Positions 53,301 to 61,487 of a stretch of DNA of 64,000 bases are shown piece by piece (the first letter of the stretch is position 1; the number at the start of each line of letters is the position of its first letter). The notes under the pieces are model-generated. The model was not told the DNA's origin and ran no database searches. It worked only from the letters and a program-made list of their open reading frames with translations. The translations under genes and the position numbers were made by a program. The stretch is from Paracoccus tibetensis. Lineage in GTDB: Bacteria > Pseudomonadota > Alphaproteobacteria > Rhodobacterales > Rhodobacteraceae. The stretch covers positions 248,001 to 312,000 of the forward strand of contig NZ_FMVT01000004.1 in NCBI RefSeq assembly GCF_900102505.1, given 5' to 3'.

Positions 53301-55565
53301 ATGCACGGTCACCACAACGAGGCCCTGGTCTTTCTCGCGCTTCTGATCGCCACGGCGACCTCGTACACGGCGCTGGATCTGGCCGGGCGCTTCGGCGCCG
53401 CCACGACGCGCCGGGCCCGCGGGGCTTGGCTGGGCGGCGCGGCCTTCTCGCTTGGCGGCGGGATCTGGTCGATGCATTTCGTGGCGATGCTGGCGCACTC
53501 GCTGCCGGGCGCGCACGCCTCCTATGGGCTGGGGCTCACGGCGCTGTCCTTCCTGCTGGCCGTCTGCGCGACGGGCGCGGGCTTTGCCATCGTCGTGCAC
53601 CTGCGCCGGCGCGTGGCGGCGCTGCTGCTCAGCGGGCCGCTGATGGGCTTCGGCATCGCTGCGATGCACTATACCGGCATGGCCGCGCTGCGGGTGCCCA
53701 TGACCGTCAGCTACGACCCGGCCTGGATCGCGATATCGCTGGTGATCGCCATTGGCGCCGCGACGGCCGCGCTGTGGCTGGCCTTCATGAACACGGGCCT
53801 TGTCGAGAAGTTCATCGCCGCGGTGGTCATGGGGGCCGCGATCTCGGGGATGCATTTCTCGGGGATGCGGGCCGCGACGTTCGTGCCGATCCCGGGCGGC
53901 GCGCCGCTACAAAGCCGCAGCGTCGATCTGGAGGTGCTGGGCACCGTCATCTCGGTCGTGACCTTCGCGATCCTCTCGCTCGGCCTGCTCGCCGCCGCCA
54001 CCGACCGCCGCCGCGCGCAGCAGAGCCAGCGCGAGGCCGAGCTGCTGCGCGAGAGCGAAGAGCGCTTCCGCCTGCTCTACCGCCGCACGCCCCTGCCCCT
54101 CCACGCGGTCGATCCGAACGACGACATCCTCGATGTCAGCGACGCCTGGCTCGCCCTTCTGGGCTACGGTCGCGACGAGGTGATCGGGCGACCCCTGCGA
54201 AGCTTCATGACCCCCGCCTCGGCGCAGGAGCGGGCGGGCTCGACCTGGCCCGCCGTTGCCGAGACGGACGCGCTGCGCGAGGTCCAGGCCGGGCTGGTGA
54301 CGAAATCAGGCAGGCTGGTCGAGGTCGAGATGACCGGCCGCAGGGAACTGGATGCCGAGGGGCGCTTCGCCTCCTGCATCGAGGGACTTGTCGACGTCAC
54401 CGCCCGCAAGGAGGCCGAGAACGCGCTGCGGCAGGCGCAGAAGATGGAGGTCCTCGGCCATCTGACCGGCGGCGTGGCGCATGACTTCAACAACCTGCTG
54501 GCGATCATCCTCGGCAACCTCGAGCTTCTGCGCAAGCGCGCCGGCGGCGACGAGCGGAGCCGGGAGCTGATCGACCTGGCGATCCAGGGGGTCGAGCGCG
54601 GCTCGACGCTGACGCAGCGGATGCTGGCCTTCGCGCGGCGCCAGAGCCTCGATCCGAAGAACATCGACGTGGGCGGGCTGATCCGCGGCATGGCCGGCCT
54701 GCTGCAGCGCTCGCTCGGCCCGCATTACGAGCTGCACCTGCCCGAGGCCGAGCAGGTGGCCGTCGCCAACGTGGACGAGAACCAGCTGGAGATGGCGCTG
54801 CTGAACCTGATCGTCAACGCGCGCGACGCGATGCCGGCCGGCGGGTCGATCCGCGTCTCGGTCGAGGCCGTGCAGACCCATGGCGCCCCGCAGCAGATCG
54901 CGATCCGCGTGCTGGACCACGGCAGCGGCATGGACCCCGAGACCCTGGCCCGCGCGACCGAGCCCTTTTTCACCACCAAGGGCCCGACGAAGGGCACGGG
55001 CCTGGGCCTGTCGATGGTGCACGGCTTCGCCGCGCAGTCCGGCGGCAAGCTCTATCTCTCCAGCACGCCCGGCGAAGGAACGCAGGCGACGATGATGCTG
55101 CCCGCCGCCCTTGCCCCCGCCCCGGCCGAACCGCGCCAGTCCCTGCCCGAACCCGCGCCGGCCCCCCGCGTCGCGGCGACCGTCCTGGCCGTGGACGACG
55201 ACATCCTGGTCCTGATGAACACACAGGCGATGCTCGAGGACATGGGCCACCGCGTCCTTGCCGCTCACAGCGGCGACGAGGCGCTGCGCATCCTCGAGCA
55301 GGCGCGCGATGTCGATCTGGTCATTACCGACCAGGCCATGCCCCGGATGACCGGGCTGCAGCTGGCCGAGGCGCTGAGGCTTCACCGCCCGGACCTGCCG
55401 GTGATCCTGGCCACGGGCTATGCCGAGCTGCCCCCCAACCACGCGAACATCGCCTACCGGCTCGACAAACCCTTCTTCCAGGTGCAGCTGGAACGCGCCG
55501 TGGCCGAGGCGCTGCGCGCGGCGCCCGACCCCAACGTCATCCCCTTCCGCCTTCCCGCAGGCTAG
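53301..55565 (+). CDS. MHYT-PAS hybrid sensor histidine kinase
   Basis: A 754-residue membrane sensor. Seven hydrophobic segments in residues 5-232 make an MHYT domain with the three repeats MHF at 58, MHYT at 122 and MHFS at 184; only the middle one has the full motif. A PAS domain (about 250-365, ESEERFRLLYRRTPL), a HisKA domain with His394 in [11 protein letters not shown], an HATPase ([25 protein letters not shown]) and a receiver domain with Asp677 in VITDQAMPRMTG follow. MHYT domains are predicted to sense O2, CO or NO through metal bound to the histidines. CAGGAG precedes the ATG. No separate response regulator lies next to it. Confidence 0.88.
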   Translation: MHGHHNEALVFLALLIATATSYTALDLAGRFGAATTRRARGAWLGGAAFSLGGGIWSMHFVAMLAHSLPGAHASYGLGLTALSFLLAVCATGAGFAIVVHLRRRVAALLLSGPLMGFGIAAMHYTGMAALRVPMTVSYDPAWIAISLVIAIGAATAALWLAFMNTGLVEKFIAAVVMGAAISGMHFSGMRAATFVPIPGGAPLQSRSVDLEVLGTVISVVTFAILSLGLLAAATDRRRAQQSQREAELLRESEERFRLLYRRTPLPLHAVDPNDDILDVSDAWLALLGYGRDEVIGRPLRSFMTPASAQERAGSTWPAVAETDALREVQAGLVTKSGRLVEVEMTGRRELDAEGRFASCIEGLVDVTARKEAENALRQAQKMEVLGHLTGGVAHDFNNLLAIILGNLELLRKRAGGDERSRELIDLAIQGVERGSTLTQRMLAFARRQSLDPKNIDVGGLIRGMAGLLQRSLGPHYELHLPEAEQVAVANVDENQLEMALLNLIVNARDAMPAGGSIRVSVEAVQTHGAPQQIAIRVLDHGSGMDPETLARATEPFFTTKGPTKGTGLGLSMVHGFAAQSGGKLYLSSTPGEGTQATMMLPAALAPAPAEPRQSLPEPAPAPRVAATVLAVDDDILVLMNTQAMLEDMGHRVLAAHSGDEALRILEQARDVDLVITDQAMPRMTGLQLAEALRLHRPDLPVILATGYAELPPNHANIAYRLDKPFFQVQLERAVAEALRAAPDPNVIPFRLPAG

Positions 55566-55778
55566 GGACAGGACGCATCTCACAGCGGGATGCCGTCGCC
55601 TTTGCTTGGTTGATGGCCCTGCTGCACGAGCTATCCGCGCCATGAAGCGCCGCCGCGGGAATCCCAGCGAGTTTATCTTCGGCTCGACGCGGCCCCTGCC
55701 ACGATACCCGCGCTCAGTTCCACCAGCGTTCTCGTCCCCGAGCGCATCTCGTGCAGCGCCGACTTGGCTGCTGGTTGT

Positions 55779-57071
55779 TCACGCCAGCATGGCTTGGCGG
55801 AGGACGACACCGCGTCGCGCCGGGTCAAGAGCAACGTCGGCCATGCGAAGCACCTCACCCGCAGAGATATTGCGCAAGAGCGCGACGTCATGTGCCAGAC
55901 CGATGGGCAGCAGCGCCTCTGCTCGGCTGCGCGCGGCGGGCACGGCTCGTCCGTGAACTGTCCAGCCTCCTTCACCATCGAGCCTCTCACCCTTGCGCAG
56001 CGGGCGTTTGGCCACCGCGACCGCGTCGCCGCGCCACTCCCGGCTCTGCCCGGTAGCTTCGCCCCGCAAGGCGACCGAGAGAACCGAGATCGACAATTCC
56101 AGCCCTATCAGGTGGAAGGGCTTGTACATTGCGGCATAGCGCCCGCTGCTATCGGTGGGCAGGCCATACTGGCGGAAGCACTGGGCCGCATAATCGTTGG
56201 GTGCGCGCAGCACCACATACACACCCCACCGCAAATCGCGAAAGACCGGACGCCCGTCCCGTTCGAGCGACGAGACAACCTCCACCATCCCGTCGCGGTC
56301 GAGAAGCCCACCCAGCTCGCGCGGGCGCAGCACATGTGCCAGATCGTCCACGCCGCAGGGTGGGAATGCCAGTCCGTCTTCAGGCAGATCAAGGCCGCAC
56401 GCGTTGGAGATGGCCGCAGCTTCGATCGCGGACTTGGTGCCATCCAGAAACGAGTTGAACATTTGCGGGTTCATCCCCGCCGCACGCGCATCTTCGGACG
56501 TAAGACCATAATGCGTCCAGACATCGTCAGGCGTGACTTGATGGTAGCTGGGCAGATACTTGGTGCCCTTGCCGGCAGCGGCGACTTCGAAGCCCGCGGC
56601 GCGCGCCCAGTCCACCATCTCGCTCACCAGTGCCGGCTGATCGCCATACGCCATCGAACAGACCACGCCTGCCGCACGCGCCTGCGCCGCAAGTTGCGGC
56701 CCGGCGAGCACATCGGCCTCGACATTGACGAGCACCACGTTGCGGCCGGCCGCGATGGCGGCTTCCGCGTGCCGAATGCCCGCTTCCGGGTTGCCCGTCG
56801 CCTCGATCACGACATCGACCTCGGCGCGCGCGGCGGCGTTGCCGTCATCGGTGAAGCGCGTGGCTGCAATCAGATCGTCGCTCCAGCCGACGGTGCGACA
56901 GGCGGCGCGCGCATTGTCGGGGTTCAGGTCGGCGATGATCGCGACCTCGAGCCCGGAGATCGTCGGAACCTGCGCCAGAAACATCGAGCCGAACTTGCCC
57001 GCCCCGATCAGCGCCGCACGAACGGGCCGTCCTGCGGCCGCGCGTTCGGCGGCCAATCGCGAGAGGTTCAT
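55779..57071 (-). CDS. NAD(P)-dependent oxidoreductase with C-terminal SAF domain (homoserine dehydrogenase-like)
   Basis: A 430-residue protein. The N-terminal Rossmann fold has LIGAGKFGSMF at residues 21-31, then VDVVIEATGNPEAG near 100; the middle resembles the catalytic part of homoserine dehydrogenase (GKGTKYLPSYHQVTPDDVW). The last 80 residues form an SAF-like domain (KRPLRKGERLDGEGGWTVHG), a fold also found in sugar-acid dehydratases and FlgA, which explains the wrong FlgA label such proteins often receive. GGAGG precedes the ATG at 57071. It is divergent from an SDR gene. A role in metabolism of an unusual sugar or sugar acid is likely; the substrate is unknown. Confidence 0.78.
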   Translation of the reverse strand: MNLSRLAAERAAAGRPVRAALIGAGKFGSMFLAQVPTISGLEVAIIADLNPDNARAACRTVGWSDDLIAATRFTDDGNAAARAEVDVVIEATGNPEAGIRHAEAAIAAGRNVVLVNVEADVLAGPQLAAQARAAGVVCSMAYGDQPALVSEMVDWARAAGFEVAAAGKGTKYLPSYHQVTPDDVWTHYGLTSEDARAAGMNPQMFNSFLDGTKSAIEAAAISNACGLDLPEDGLAFPPCGVDDLAHVLRPRELGGLLDRDGMVEVVSSLERDGRPVFRDLRWGVYVVLRAPNDYAAQCFRQYGLPTDSSGRYAAMYKPFHLIGLELSISVLSVALRGEATGQSREWRGDAVAVAKRPLRKGERLDGEGGWTVHGRAVPAARSRAEALLPIGLAHDVALLRNISAGEVLRMADVALDPARRGVVLRQAMLA

Positions 57072-57247
57072 GCTCGTTCCCTCCGTTCCTGCAGGACTCT
57101 TCCGTCCCTTGATCCAATGTGCCAAGGATAACCGCAATGGCGCAATGCCATTCGCCTCAAGCCCGAGCGACGCCGGTGTCCCGCGGCATCGACGCCTCTG
57201 CCCAGGGAGGTGGCTGCCCTTTCGCGTCCGCCCCGAAGGAGACACCC
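57072..57247. promoter_or_regulatory. Divergent promoter region, SAF oxidoreductase / SDR
   Basis: A 176-base gap between divergent genes. AATGGC-GCAAT-GCCATT at 57136-57152 is a perfect interrupted palindrome and could be an operator. No regulator gene lies nearby. Confidence 0.35.
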
Positions 57248-57991
57248 GTGAGCGATCCAAGGTCCATCATCATCACCGGCGCAGGCAGCGGCATCGGTCG
57301 CGCCACCGCCCGGCGGTTCCTCGAGGCAGGCTGGCGCGTGGGGCTTCTTGGCCGGCGCGAGGACAAGCTGGTCGAGACCGCAGAGGCCGCGGAGGCGGCG
57401 CTGATCCTGCCCTGCGACGTCACCGATGCCGCAGCGGTCGATGCAAGCTTCGACCGCGCGGTTACGGCCTGGGGACGGATCGACACGCTTTTCAACAATG
57501 CCGGCGGCGGCCTGACCTCATCGACCCCGGACGAGATCGACCCGGACGATTTCCGCGCGGTCATCGACGTCAACGTCATCGGCGTCTTCAACTGCGCCCG
57601 CGCCGCCTTTGCAAGGATGAGGGCGCAGACCCCGCCTGGCGGACGGATCATCAACAACGGCTCTATCTCGGCGCACGCCCCGCGTCCCGGATCCATCGCC
57701 TATACGGCCTCCAAGCACGCGGTCACGGGGATCACCCGGACGATCTCGCTGGACGGGCGGCCGTTCAACATCGCCTGCGGGCAGATCGACATCGGCAATG
57801 CCATCACCGAAATGACGGCGAGCATGCAGCAGGGTGTCCTGCAGGCAGACGGGTCGATCAAGCCAGAGCCGGTCATGGATGTCGCCATCGTGGCCGATGC
57901 GGTGCTGCGGATGGCCAGCCTTCCCGAGGGCGCGAACATGCAGTTCGTGACCGTGATGGCGACCAACATGCCCTTCATCGGGCGCGGGTGA
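57248..57991 (+). CDS. Short-chain dehydrogenase/reductase
   Basis: A 247-residue classical SDR. The cofactor motif TGAGSGIG lies at residues 10-17, NNAG at 83-86, and the catalytic residues are Ser (SIS at 139-141), Tyr152 and Lys156 (YTASK). An Arg at the end of beta-2 (GLLGRRED) suggests NADP preference. The start is a GTG at 57248 with AAGGAG 8 bases upstream; the frame before it reads as non-coding. It is divergent from the SAF-domain oxidoreductase, and the two may act on the same compound. The substrate is unknown. Confidence 0.85.
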   Translation: MSDPRSIIITGAGSGIGRATARRFLEAGWRVGLLGRREDKLVETAEAAEAALILPCDVTDAAAVDASFDRAVTAWGRIDTLFNNAGGGLTSSTPDEIDPDDFRAVIDVNVIGVFNCARAAFARMRAQTPPGGRIINNGSISAHAPRPGSIAYTASKHAVTGITRTISLDGRPFNIACGQIDIGNAITEMTASMQQGVLQADGSIKPEPVMDVAIVADAVLRMASLPEGANMQFVTVMATNMPFIGRG

Positions 57992-58636
57992 AGATGCTGG
58001 GTGATACAAGGCCTCTACGCCGTGATCACCCCACGATTCCTCACAAGTCGGGTCGGAAAGTGACATCATCGACAACACCATTGGTGTTTGCCTTGGAAGA
58101 CGCCGTGTCGACGGTCAGGAAACGCACGTGATCAACCTGAAGTCACAGCGACTCGATCATACGCAACCTGTGCGAAAAGTCAGGTTTCCAATCGCACAGA
58201 CCTCAGCTTAGTAAAGCGTGTACATTTTTCGAGAGTTGGATCTTTTCCATGTGCCACAAGCAGCAGCAAGCCGACCTTCGCCCAAGCGTCTCGGCAAAGG
58301 ACCTGATGATGATCTTGTCCGCCATCGGCGCGTACGCGCACAACACGGAATACCGCGATCTGCGTGATCGGCTGCAGCATCAGGCGGTCACTTGGGGTGT
58401 CGTCAGGGCCTCCTGAACCTGGTCCGGACGCAACTCCGAGGATCATCAGACGGCCGGACAGCAACAAGATGATCGGCTTGCGCAAGCGCGGATGGTGAAC
58501 GACGCACCATACCGGGCCGGCTTAGCATCCCTGATGTTACGGGGTTGAGCTTCCGACAAAAGAATATCGCGATTGGGCTAACCGTCGTCCTGCGCCGGTC
58601 AGAAGAAGCCATTCTACGTGGTGTAAGAGGTGTGAC
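57992..58636. other. Less regular region between SDR and sciP-like gene
   Basis: A 645-base stretch of lower G+C than the core genes. It holds an 8-base inverted repeat with a 16-base spacer (CTGTGCGA / TCGCACAG, 58168-58199) and one small reading frame (58249-58416). The rest shows no recognisable gene, transposase or RNA. An antisense frame at 58180-58485 has no ribosome-binding site and reads as a shadow. Confidence 0.4.
58249..58416 (+). CDS. Possible small protein, 55 aa
   Basis: A 55-codon frame starting MCHKQQQADLRPSVSAKDL and continuing MMILSAIGAYAHN. The third codon positions are clearly G/C-biased (roughly three quarters), and the composition is that of a normal soluble helical protein, which favours a real gene. 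Against it, no good ribosome-binding site is seen, only GAGAG about 15 bases upstream. No family is recognised. Confidence 0.35.
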   Translation: MCHKQQQADLRPSVSAKDLMMILSAIGAYAHNTEYRDLRDRLQHQAVTWGVVRAS

Positions 58637-58945
58637 TTGTATCTGAAAAAGGCCAATGGTCCCCGCTCCGTGACCCTTGATAACGGACGCATCCTGAGCG
58701 TCTCGGATCTTCCGAATGCGGACACCCGATGGGTGGCCAGCCGGAAGGAAACGGTCGTCTTGGCCGTGACGCACGGGCTGATCAGCCGGGACGAGGCGCT
58801 CAAGCGCTACCAACTCTCCGTTGAGGAATACGATGGATGGTGCCGCGCGAGAACCGCTAGCGGAAGAGCCGCATTGAAGGTCACCACGTTGCAGCGGTAC
58901 AGGGAGCCGCGTGTCGACTTGGTCCCAAGAGATAGCGCTCGATAG
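58637..58945 (+). CDS. sciP: DUF1153 protein, SciP-like CtrA inhibitor
   Basis: A 102-residue protein of the SciP/DUF1153 family. In Caulobacter SciP binds CtrA and blocks its promoters. The family blocks are present: ILSVSDLPNADTRWVASRK, LISRDEALKRYQLSVEEYDGW and TTLQRYRE. Compared with the usual ADTRRWV, one arginine is missing here (ADTRWV). The start is TTG with AAGAGG six bases upstream; the alternative GTG is out of frame, and YLKK(x)xGPR at the start is what other rhodobacterial SciP proteins show. The sequence diverges from what I expect of the main SciP copy, so it may be a second, faster-evolving paralogue. Confidence 0.75.
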   Translation: MYLKKANGPRSVTLDNGRILSVSDLPNADTRWVASRKETVVLAVTHGLISRDEALKRYQLSVEEYDGWCRARTASGRAALKVTTLQRYREPRVDLVPRDSAR

Positions 58946-59144
58946 CCCGCCGATCCGGGAAAGCGCCTCGCCTTCTCTCTTCTCGCGCTTCCAGATCAGC
59001 CCTTGCCGAAGCGCGATTACATGATCTGCACTCGCTTGATCACATGTTCCGCGCAACTGGAACCTGTCGCCAGCTTCGTGGATTTCTCCAAGCTGACGTT
59101 CGGTGTCAGGCTTCCCATGTGCAACGCCGTAGCAGGAGGACATG

Positions 59145-60167
59145 ATGGCTCAGCGCATTTCCGTTCTCGCGATCGTCGCGAGCCTGATCTCGATCACCGG
59201 CCAGCCAAGCCAGGCCGAGCCAGACCTGGGCGAGGTTGTCGGCACCATTGCAAGAACCATTCTGGAGCAACAGCAGGGCGCACACGAGCGGGCACTGTGG
59301 GATGGAGTGGTCGCCAATGGGTCTGCGGCGGCCTATCGGCAGTATCTGGACACCTATCCGGAAGGTCCGAATGCTCAGGCTGCACGGGATCAACTGGCAA
59401 GGCTGGAGGCCGCGACTGCGGCAGAGACCCGCGCAGCGCAATCAGAGTTGCGGCTAGGCTTGGCGCGGGAGGACCGTGTCGCCGTCCAGCGAAGGCTCGC
59501 AGCAGGCGGCTATTACACGGCCGGCATCGACGGTGCCTTCGGGGCCGGGACGCGGCGCGCGATAACGGCATGGCAGAGGGCAAACGGGTTTGGCCCGACC
59601 GGCTATCTGGACCAGAGGCAGCTGCCTCTGCTTCTCGACCGGGCGGATGCACGGCCTGCTGCTCCAGCGCCTGCGGCTGATGTTGCTGCCACGTCGGCTG
59701 CACAGGCAGAGCTCAACCTCGGACTGACGCGCGCGCAACGTGTGCAGATACAGCACGATCTCATCGACCTTGGCTATGACCCCAAGGGAGCGGACGGTCT
59801 ATTTGGCACCGGAACACGTGAGGCCATCAGGGCCTGGCAGCGCAATACGGGTCAGGGCGCAACCGGCTACATGACTGCAGCGATGATCAGCGCGCTTCGG
59901 GCGGATGCCGAAGCTCGCGGGTCAGAGGCATCAGTCGACCGAGCCGCGGCCGTTGACGAAGACCTGCTCGGCCTGACGCGTGCCGAGCGCACGAGGGTCC
60001 AGCAGCGGCTCATCAGCCTCGGTTACCTGAGGGGCCAGGCTGACGGTGTGTTCGGCTCGACAACGCGAAGCGCCATTGGTCGATGGCAAGGGGACAACGG
60101 ACTGGCCGAGACGGGCTATCTGACTGCAGAACAGGTGAGAACCCTGCAAGAGCAAGCACGCATCTGA
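59145..60167 (+). CDS. Exported protein with three peptidoglycan-binding domains
   Basis: A 340-residue protein with a signal peptide (residues 1-24, cut near PSQA). Three PG_binding_1 domains follow at about 107-165, 190-245 and 275-335, each with the pattern VQ(R/H)xLxxxGYxxxxxDGxFGxxTRxAIxxWQ; examples are DGAFGAGTRRAI, DGLFGTGTREAI and DGVFGSTTRSAI. The first stretch has an ankyrin/TPR-like helix pair (AAAYRQYLDTYPEGP). There is no catalytic domain, so it probably anchors to or surveys the cell wall. Two ATGs lie at 59142 and 59145; the second has the better distance to AGGAGG. Its codon use is a little less GC-biased than the core genes. Confidence 0.8.
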   Translation: MAQRISVLAIVASLISITGQPSQAEPDLGEVVGTIARTILEQQQGAHERALWDGVVANGSAAAYRQYLDTYPEGPNAQAARDQLARLEAATAAETRAAQSELRLGLAREDRVAVQRRLAAGGYYTAGIDGAFGAGTRRAITAWQRANGFGPTGYLDQRQLPLLLDRADARPAAPAPAADVAATSAAQAELNLGLTRAQRVQIQHDLIDLGYDPKGADGLFGTGTREAIRAWQRNTGQGATGYMTAAMISALRADAEARGSEASVDRAAAVDEDLLGLTRAERTRVQQRLISLGYLRGQADGVFGSTTRSAIGRWQGDNGLAETGYLTAEQVRTLQEQARI

Positions 60168-60407
60168 CGTAACCTAGACATTTTGGATCTACGGGTCGCG
60201 GAGTGTCGTCGATGAGTCATGACTGCCACTCTTGTGTGAGCCAAGACAGACAGCCAAGCGCCGTCTCAAAAAGGCGCGTTCGATCGACTTTAGCTAACGC
60301 AACCATATAAGTCGAATGCGTGGAAAGACTTGCTCCAGCATCAGGTGAAGCGTGGTGACCAGGTGCCACATGCGCCAGAACCGAGATGAGCTGATTAGAC
60401 CATAGTA

Positions 60408-60722
60408 ATGACGTTGCAGATCGTGGATCTTGATGACCACGCCGATGTCGCGTGCAGCTATTCAGATTGGCCCGAGGGCGACACCGTTAGGGTCGTGGAT
60501 GAATCGACGCCGGCCCGCTCCGCGCAGGCAAAGACGCTGGCGCCTTCCAACATCATTTGCGTGATGCGCGAGCGGACGCCGCTGGACGCTCCGCTGATCG
60601 AGGCGCTGACGCGGCTCAAGCTAATCGTCACGACAGGCGCCCGGAACCTGTCCATCGGCATCTAAGCTGCTGCTGCACAGGTGTCCTCATCTGCGGCACG
60701 GCCCGAGCGGCGCCACGCTGAG
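60408..60722 (+). pseudogene. Remnant of a D-2-hydroxyacid dehydrogenase gene
   Basis: The first 85 codons read like the N-terminus of a D-isomer-specific 2-hydroxyacid dehydrogenase: VDLDDHADVACSYSDW, ICVMRERTPLDAPLIEAL and LKLIVTTGARNLSI match the family order. A stop follows at 60663-60665, but from about 60662 the third frame continues with TGVLICGTARA, as expected next in the family (G-V-x-V-C-G-T). So the gene has a frameshift and is cut off; the Rossmann and catalytic parts are missing. The next gene starts 30 bases further on the other strand. Confidence 0.7.
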
Positions 60723-60749
60723 GGCTGCGCTGCCCGTTTGCGGCGCGGT

Positions 60750-61415
60750 TCATTCGTCCTCCAGCGGGATCTCGCGGCCGCGCATTCCCCGGACGCGGGC
60801 GTTCAGCGCCGCCTCGACATGGGCGCGCATGGCGGCCTCGGCCCGGTCGCCGTCATGGGCGGCGATGGCGTCGATGACGGCGCGATGCTCGATGGAGGCG
60901 GATTCGTGGCGCTCGCTCTCCGATAGCGTCGTGGGACCGAGGATCAGCAGCGTCTTTTGCAGCGCGATCATGGTCTTGACGAGGAAGCGGTTGCGGGCGG
61001 CGTCCAAAAGCGTGCGGTGGAACTGGCGGTTCAGCTCTTGCGCCGCAGTGCCGGGCTCGGCGTAGGCCAGCGCCTCGTTGATCTCGGTCAGCTCGCGCAA
61101 CTCGACTTGGCTCGCCATGCGCGCCGCCAGCCGCGCGGCCGTGCCTTCCAGCACCGAGCGCATCTCGTAAAGCTCGATCACCTCAACATAGTCGAGGTTG
61201 CGGATCGTCGCCCCCTGCCGCGCCTGATGGGACACCAGCCCGTCCGCCTCCAGCTGCCGGATCGCCTCGCGCACTGGGGTGCGCGAGATGCCGAGCCGCT
61301 CGGCCAGTTCCGTTTCCCGCAGCCGGGCGCCGGGCAGAAGCTGGCCGGCGCGGATTTCGGCCAGAAGCCGGCGATAGGCCGACTGGCCCTGCGGTCCCTC
61401 CGTTTCGTCGCCCAT
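60750..61415 (-). CDS. GntR-family regulator (FCD subfamily)
   Basis: A 221-residue regulator. Winged helix at residues 10-70 (LRETELAERLGISRTPVREAI), FCD domain after residue 80 with metal-ligand-type residues in ELNRQFHRTL and IEHRAVIDAI. GGAGG precedes the ATG at 61415. It is divergent from an AbrB-family permease gene with only 72 bases between the starts, and a palindrome in that gap is the likely operator. FCD-GntR proteins next to transporters usually answer to the imported carboxylate. Confidence 0.87.
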   Translation of the reverse strand: MGDETEGPQGQSAYRRLLAEIRAGQLLPGARLRETELAERLGISRTPVREAIRQLEADGLVSHQARQGATIRNLDYVEVIELYEMRSVLEGTAARLAARMASQVELRELTEINEALAYAEPGTAAQELNRQFHRTLLDAARNRFLVKTMIALQKTLLILGPTTLSESERHESASIEHRAVIDAIAAHDGDRAEAAMRAHVEAALNARVRGMRGREIPLEDE

Positions 61416-61434
61416 GCCGCCTCCAGATCCCTCT

Positions 61435-61462
61435 TGCATCCGGCTGCATACAGTCGGATACA
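61435..61462. promoter_or_regulatory. Operator candidate between GntR gene and permease
   Basis: TGCATCCG and CGGATACA form an inverted repeat with one mismatch around a central GCTGCATACAGT that is itself near-palindromic. It sits midway between the two divergent start codons, where a GntR dimer could control both. Confidence 0.5.
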
Positions 61463-61487
61463 AAGACCGTCAAGCACGGAGAGACCC

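Noticed and set aside
58180..58485. 101-codon minus-strand frame in the region before the sciP-like gene
   Set aside because: No ribosome-binding site, no family, and its third positions are not G/C-biased, unlike the plus-strand frame at 58249.
60168..60407. Insertion-sequence remnant between the peptidoglycan-binding gene and the dehydrogenase remnant
   Set aside because: The stretch is less GC-rich and without genes, but shows no inverted ends, target duplication or transposase-like translation.
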